This document shows, piece by piece, positions 59,951 through 64,000 of a stretch of DNA of 64,000 nucleotides. Source of the DNA: Pratylenchus scribneri. Its lineage: Eukaryota; Nematoda; Chromadorea; Rhabditida; Pratylenchidae. The stretch covers positions 124,001-188,000 of the forward strand of contig JAQSEB010000140.1 of the NCBI GenBank assembly GCA_030063045.1. Direction: 5' to 3'. The position numbers and the translations under genes are program-made. The first letter of the stretch is position 1. Each line of letters starts with the position of its first letter. The notes below the pieces were generated by a model. The model was not told the DNA's origin. It saw only the letters and a program-made list of their open reading frames with translations, and did not search any database.

Positions 59951-61256
59951 GTAACAATTTTTGCCGGCTTATATTTAACATAGAATGTGAATGGAATGGA
60001 TTTACAAATTTTTAATCATATTTAAAATTTTATTATCTTTTATGATTTTATTATAAACACATAAAATATTTACATTCAAATTATAATTTTTCAAATTTTC
60101 TGATATTTTAAAAAGCAACTAATTAAACAACAACCATATTGATAAATATTAAAAAAAATTTTAAAAATTTTGCATACAAAATCAAACCAAAACGAAGCGA
60201 ACAAAAATTTTTGTTTCAATATTTTACAAATTTATTGGAAATAGAAAGATTTTTTTATTTTCGTTTGTAAGTATTGAATTCATTTTAGTTAGAAAATTTA
60301 ACAAAAATTTGTTAGTTAATTTCAGGAAATTTTTTGTATTTGCTTTGCCAAAATTATTATAAAAAAGCAAAGATCCAAAATTTTGAAAAATATCTCATTT
60401 TTGCAATATTTTTATGACATAAAATTTGTTAAAATTTTTTATCATTTTCAAAAATTATTGAGCTCATTTATAAAGTTTAAAACTTTTTTTTAGATTTTTT
60501 TATTTATTTAATTAATTGATGAAAAAAATCACGGCGCACATTTATAAAAATTATATTTTTGCCATTATAAGATTTCAAATAAATAAAATTTATGTGTTGC
60601 AAATATTTTTATTTGCATTTTTTCTTTCTAGAGATTTTTGCACTATATTTTTTTATGCCACAAGTAGCAAAAATCGATTGCCAGAATTATAATATATTCT
60701 AAATATTAAATAAATTTATGGTTCAAAAATTTGTTATCTTTAAAAATTAAGCAACTACTAGGAATCCGACATTATGAATGAGTTTAATATAATGCAAATT
60801 TAAAAATTATATTCATTAAGATAAGAATTTTATTTTTCATACGCGATATTAAAAAATTGCAAATTCTAAAAATTATTATTCAATTTTAATTTTCATCAAT
60901 AAAAAATTTTATTTTCTTTTATTAATTTTTTGTTTAATAATTATGTGTATTTTCATAAAATAAATGTCTTTTTATACGAAGAAAGAAAAATCTTTAAGAT
61001 AATAAAAATTCATATAAAAAATTTTATGTGAATCGTCTAATTTTTAAAATAAAAAATTCCAACACATTATTTTAATTTTAATTTAATTTAAAAAAAAAAA
61101 CATAAAATAAAAGCAAAGTAAAATTTTGCCTACACAAAAAAATTTTTTTGGATAAAACGAGAAAGTTATTAAATTTTCCATCTACCAATTGATTAAAAAT
61201 TATTAATTTGACCAAAAATATTTAATTTACATCTCATAAATTTATTTAATAAGATA
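59951..61256. other. AT-rich, nothing recognised
   Basis: Very AT-rich sequence with many homopolymer runs. No open frame of note, no satellite monomers and no RNA gene signature is seen on either strand. Confidence 0.6.
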
Positions 61257-61750
61257 ATTATATATATATAATCCCTTTTGACTTTTTCACAAAAAAAATT
61301 AAGGCTCTTTTTCTAGGGATTTTTAGGTTTTGGGACTTGCACATTCTAGGGGCAACTTTTTATCGCGCATTCAGGAAAACTATACGTTTTTTGATTGGGG
61401 TTTGGTTTTGGGCCGAAACCGGTTTAAAAACCGGTTTGCCCAGGTAAAACTTTTTTCAATGGACCTCAATCGATTTGAAACTAAAAAAAGGCACCTCCCC
61501 AGAGTGTGAGCTTCATTTTGATATATGTGTCGGGGGGTCTACAATGGCCAGGGGAGGCTGCAAAATTGGCAACGTGTGGCCAAGTCGGGTGCGCGAGTTG
61601 GAAATAGGTTTGTAACTTTTTTGCGAGTTGAGTTAGAACTGCGCGGTAAAGAGCAAAGTTGTAGAGCTCGACGAGACGCATCGAATGGTATACTGCGCAG
61701 GTTGACAAACCAAACCAGTTTCGAGATATAAGCTTAAACCGGTTTAAAAA
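61257..61750 (-). repeat. 490-bp interspersed repeat, copy 2 (inverted)
   Basis: This is the inverted counterpart of 13,641-14,128: it starts at TATATATATAATCC, runs through GACTTGCACATTCTAGGGG and AAACCGGTTTAAAAACCGG, and ends ATAAGCTTAAACCGGTTTA. Both copies stop at the same points at both ends, which suggests full-length copies of one element. The overlapping minus-strand frame (61,481-61,879) is not a credible gene. Confidence 0.8.
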
Positions 61751-61759
61751 ATGAAAAAT

Positions 61760-61890
61760 ACGAGGCGAGCGGAGCGAGCCGTCTAAAACTTGAATAAAAT
61801 ACCTTCTGGGGTACCTTAAAGCGCCCCGCGCTTTTTCCGCAACGGAAGCATGCCTTAAACCAGTGGGGCTCTGCCCCACTGGTTTTTTAT
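61760..61890. repeat. GC-rich repeat segment with strong terminal hairpin
   Basis: It contains GGCGAGCGGAGCGAGCC (inverted match to the motif at 65-80), then GCGCCCCGCGC, GCATGCCTTAAACC (also near 7611) and a perfect 12-bp stem AACCAGTGGGGC / GCCCCACTGGTT with loop TCT at 61,858-61,884, followed by TTTTTATT. A short palindrome next to dispersed GC-rich motifs resembles the terminus of a non-autonomous element. No CTRR end was found, so assignment to Helitrons is open. Confidence 0.5.
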
Positions 61891-64000
61891 TATAAAAATA
61901 ATAATTTGGAATTCAACAAATTCCATTTCTCTACCATATTTGATGAAAAAATAAAAATTTGAATAAATAAATAAATATTTTTTTTAAAATAATTTCCAAA
62001 TTATGTATATTGAATTTAATTTGGCGTCAGATGAAAACTTGTTCATAATATTAACTCTGACTCTGATCAATTCGGCCACCAATTCTGAAAAAATTTTTGC
62101 AAATAGAATAAATAAAATTGTAAAATTTTAAAAATGATTTCTAGCAAAATTCGTGATAAATAAAAAATTGATTTTTTAAAAAATTCTCGTTTATGGGAAT
62201 AAAAAAAATTTGAATAAAACATGCATAAAATGACTAACCAATCGATAATGCAAGAAAAGCATTTTAAAAATATTCTGGAATTTTTGATCTGCAAAATTTC
62301 AGGCAATTCTGACGGTTGCGCACTGCGCGCGCCCCGCTAAAAGCCGCCACGCTCCCCTCGTTTTTTTTCTTATTGACTCGGATTCGGGCATATGATAGCT
62401 CCATTAAATCAATTTTTATTCACCGATCACAATCAAAAATAAACTGCCATGCCTTTAGATGTATTCAACCCCACTGATTAGCCATAACTCATAATTTTTC
62501 CCCGATCTCAATGAACAATGTTCATTGAATTCACTTTTCATTGCAGTTGTGGTGAATTTTTGTCTTTTAAAAAATTGAATTATCCTTGGCCAAACCAATC
62601 TCAGATATAAGAAATAAATATTCTTTTCTTTTAATTTTTAAATTTTTTCTTAAATTTCTTGAGCTCATTTTCGATTTCTTTTTATAGAAAAATATTATTT
62701 CTACAATTTTAAGGCTCCGTAGAAATTAAATAAATATATGAGATGTAAAAAATCATAAATTTTATTAAAATTTTTTAAAATTTTCTATTTTCTCTTCAAA
62801 ATTACTATCTTGCAATATTTTCAATCGCACATGAAAAATTCTTAAAAAATATCAAAGTTACTTTTGCCAATATCATTCAGCCAATTGCCAGAAATCAAAC
62901 ATATCTTTGAACTGAAGATTTTCTATAAAGAAGATATTAAAAATAAATTCTTTTAAATTTAAATATTATGTTGTAAAGATGTAATTTATTTAAAAAATTA
63001 AAAAACTATTAAATAATTAAAATATTAATTAAATGTTGTGGATTTCATATTATTTGATTTGAAAAAGATATTTAGTGAAATAATGTTGTAAATTTAATTT
63101 TATAGAATTAATTTTTTTTTTTTATTTAATATGAAATTTTGCCTAATATTTACAATTCATATATTTATTTTTAACGATAAAATTTAATATCATTCAATAA
63201 ATATTAATTGTAAATTAAATTTAGTTGGTATCAATTTTGAAAACAATTGTACAAAAAATTTATTAAATTAAAATTATTTTGTGAAATAAATTTTTTATTT
63301 TATTTATTATTCATTTTGATCTAAATTTTATAAAATTATTTATTTTGAGAAGGATTGATTGTTCCAAGATCATTTTATGTTAAAATAATTATATTTTAGT
63401 ATTTTAAAAAACCTTAAAGATTAGATTAATTTATGTGATGCAAAATAGCGTCAAAATTAAAAATTTAAAAAAATAAAAATTAATTTAATGAATAAATTCT
63501 TTTCTTTTAAATTATTTTTTTTAATATTTGATTTATTTATTTTTCGATCTCATTGTATTCTTTTTAAAATTTTTAGAAATGAAATTCTCTTTATTTCATA
63601 AAATTCTAACTCATTTATAAGTTTAGCTTATATATTGTTGGTTCAGCCAAAAATAAAATAATAATCTCATCTCATCAGCGAAAAATGGAAATATTAATCG
63701 AAATATTTCAATTTACACTTATGGGTATTAAACCAAAATAAGTGTTTGTCGAAATATTTTTCCGCTAGAACCATTTAAAAAATAATGCCTTTTCTTGCGA
63801 ATCATTTATATATAAATATATGTTTTGAAACCGGTTTTAAAGTTTTCTCAAAATGCTGAATTTGAATTTTCCCAATAAATTGAATATTCGATAAATTCAA
63901 TTTTTCGCCCACCGACCTATTTTAGAGTGCACCATAATTAAAAATTCAAAACTCTCACTACGCATTTACTACAAATTCAACTTTGCCTATTCACATAGAC
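61891..64000. other. AT-rich flank, no gene recognised
   Basis: AT-rich DNA with no supported gene. A short GC-rich patch at about 62,305-62,360 (GCGCACTGCGCGCGCCCCGC) stands out and may be a fragment of a repeat. An AAACCGGTTTTAAAG motif occurs at about 63,828. Confidence 0.55.

Noticed and set aside
61481..61879. 132-codon minus-strand open frame
   Set aside because: It lies inside the 490-bp interspersed repeat and the GC-rich hairpin segment. The other copy of the repeat does not keep the frame, and no domain is recognisable.
1..64000. tRNA or rRNA genes
   Set aside because: I looked for B-box-like GGTTCGAA contexts with matching acceptor stems and for conserved rRNA blocks and found none. 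A covariance-model search would be needed to exclude small RNA genes.

Overview
The window is eukaryotic, very AT-rich DNA with short AT-rich introns, TTTTCAG-type splice acceptors, an animal filamin, decayed eIF3b and ABT1/ESF2 gene copies and an autonomous Helitron. This fits a nematode. From memory, satellites with monomers of about 170 bp are described in root-knot nematodes (Meloidogyne), so that group is my best guess, but nothing in the window proves it.

Left part (1-13,500). A complete-looking Helitron transposase gene lies on the minus strand (608-6901). It joins a Ulp1-type cysteine protease, a Cys/His-rich segment, an HUH Rep nuclease and a Pif1-type helicase. Four different minisatellites lie beyond its 5' end (42, about 28, 25 and 22 bp units). 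On the same strand, further upstream, are exon remnants of two unrelated housekeeping genes: an ABT1/ESF2-like gene with a broken splice donor, and the N-terminal part of eIF3b with two single-base frameshifts. A small Gly/Asn/Gln-rich gene with an RGG-type tail follows. The shared strand and position next to the Helitron suggest, without proving, captured or decayed host gene fragments.

Middle part (13,640-22,470). A 490-bp interspersed repeat containing AAACCGGTTT palindromes precedes a filamin gene on the plus strand (14 exons, 14,517-19,242). The filamin begins in the middle of an Ig-like repeat and has no actin-binding domain in the window, so its 5' part is missing or lies elsewhere. 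The next 3 kb is AT-rich, with weak coding-like islands on the minus strand.

Right part. From about 22,469 to 59,890 runs an unbroken tandem array of a 169-bp satellite, about 221 copies, more than half the window. Monomer subtypes are arranged in higher-order repeats of 7, 8, 10, 11 and 13 monomers that change along the array. The right edge abuts a short exon-like sequence. A second, inverted copy of the 490-bp repeat lies at 61,257-61,750, so filamin and the satellite sit between inverted repeats about 47 kb apart. The rest, to 64,000, is AT-rich DNA in which I see no gene.
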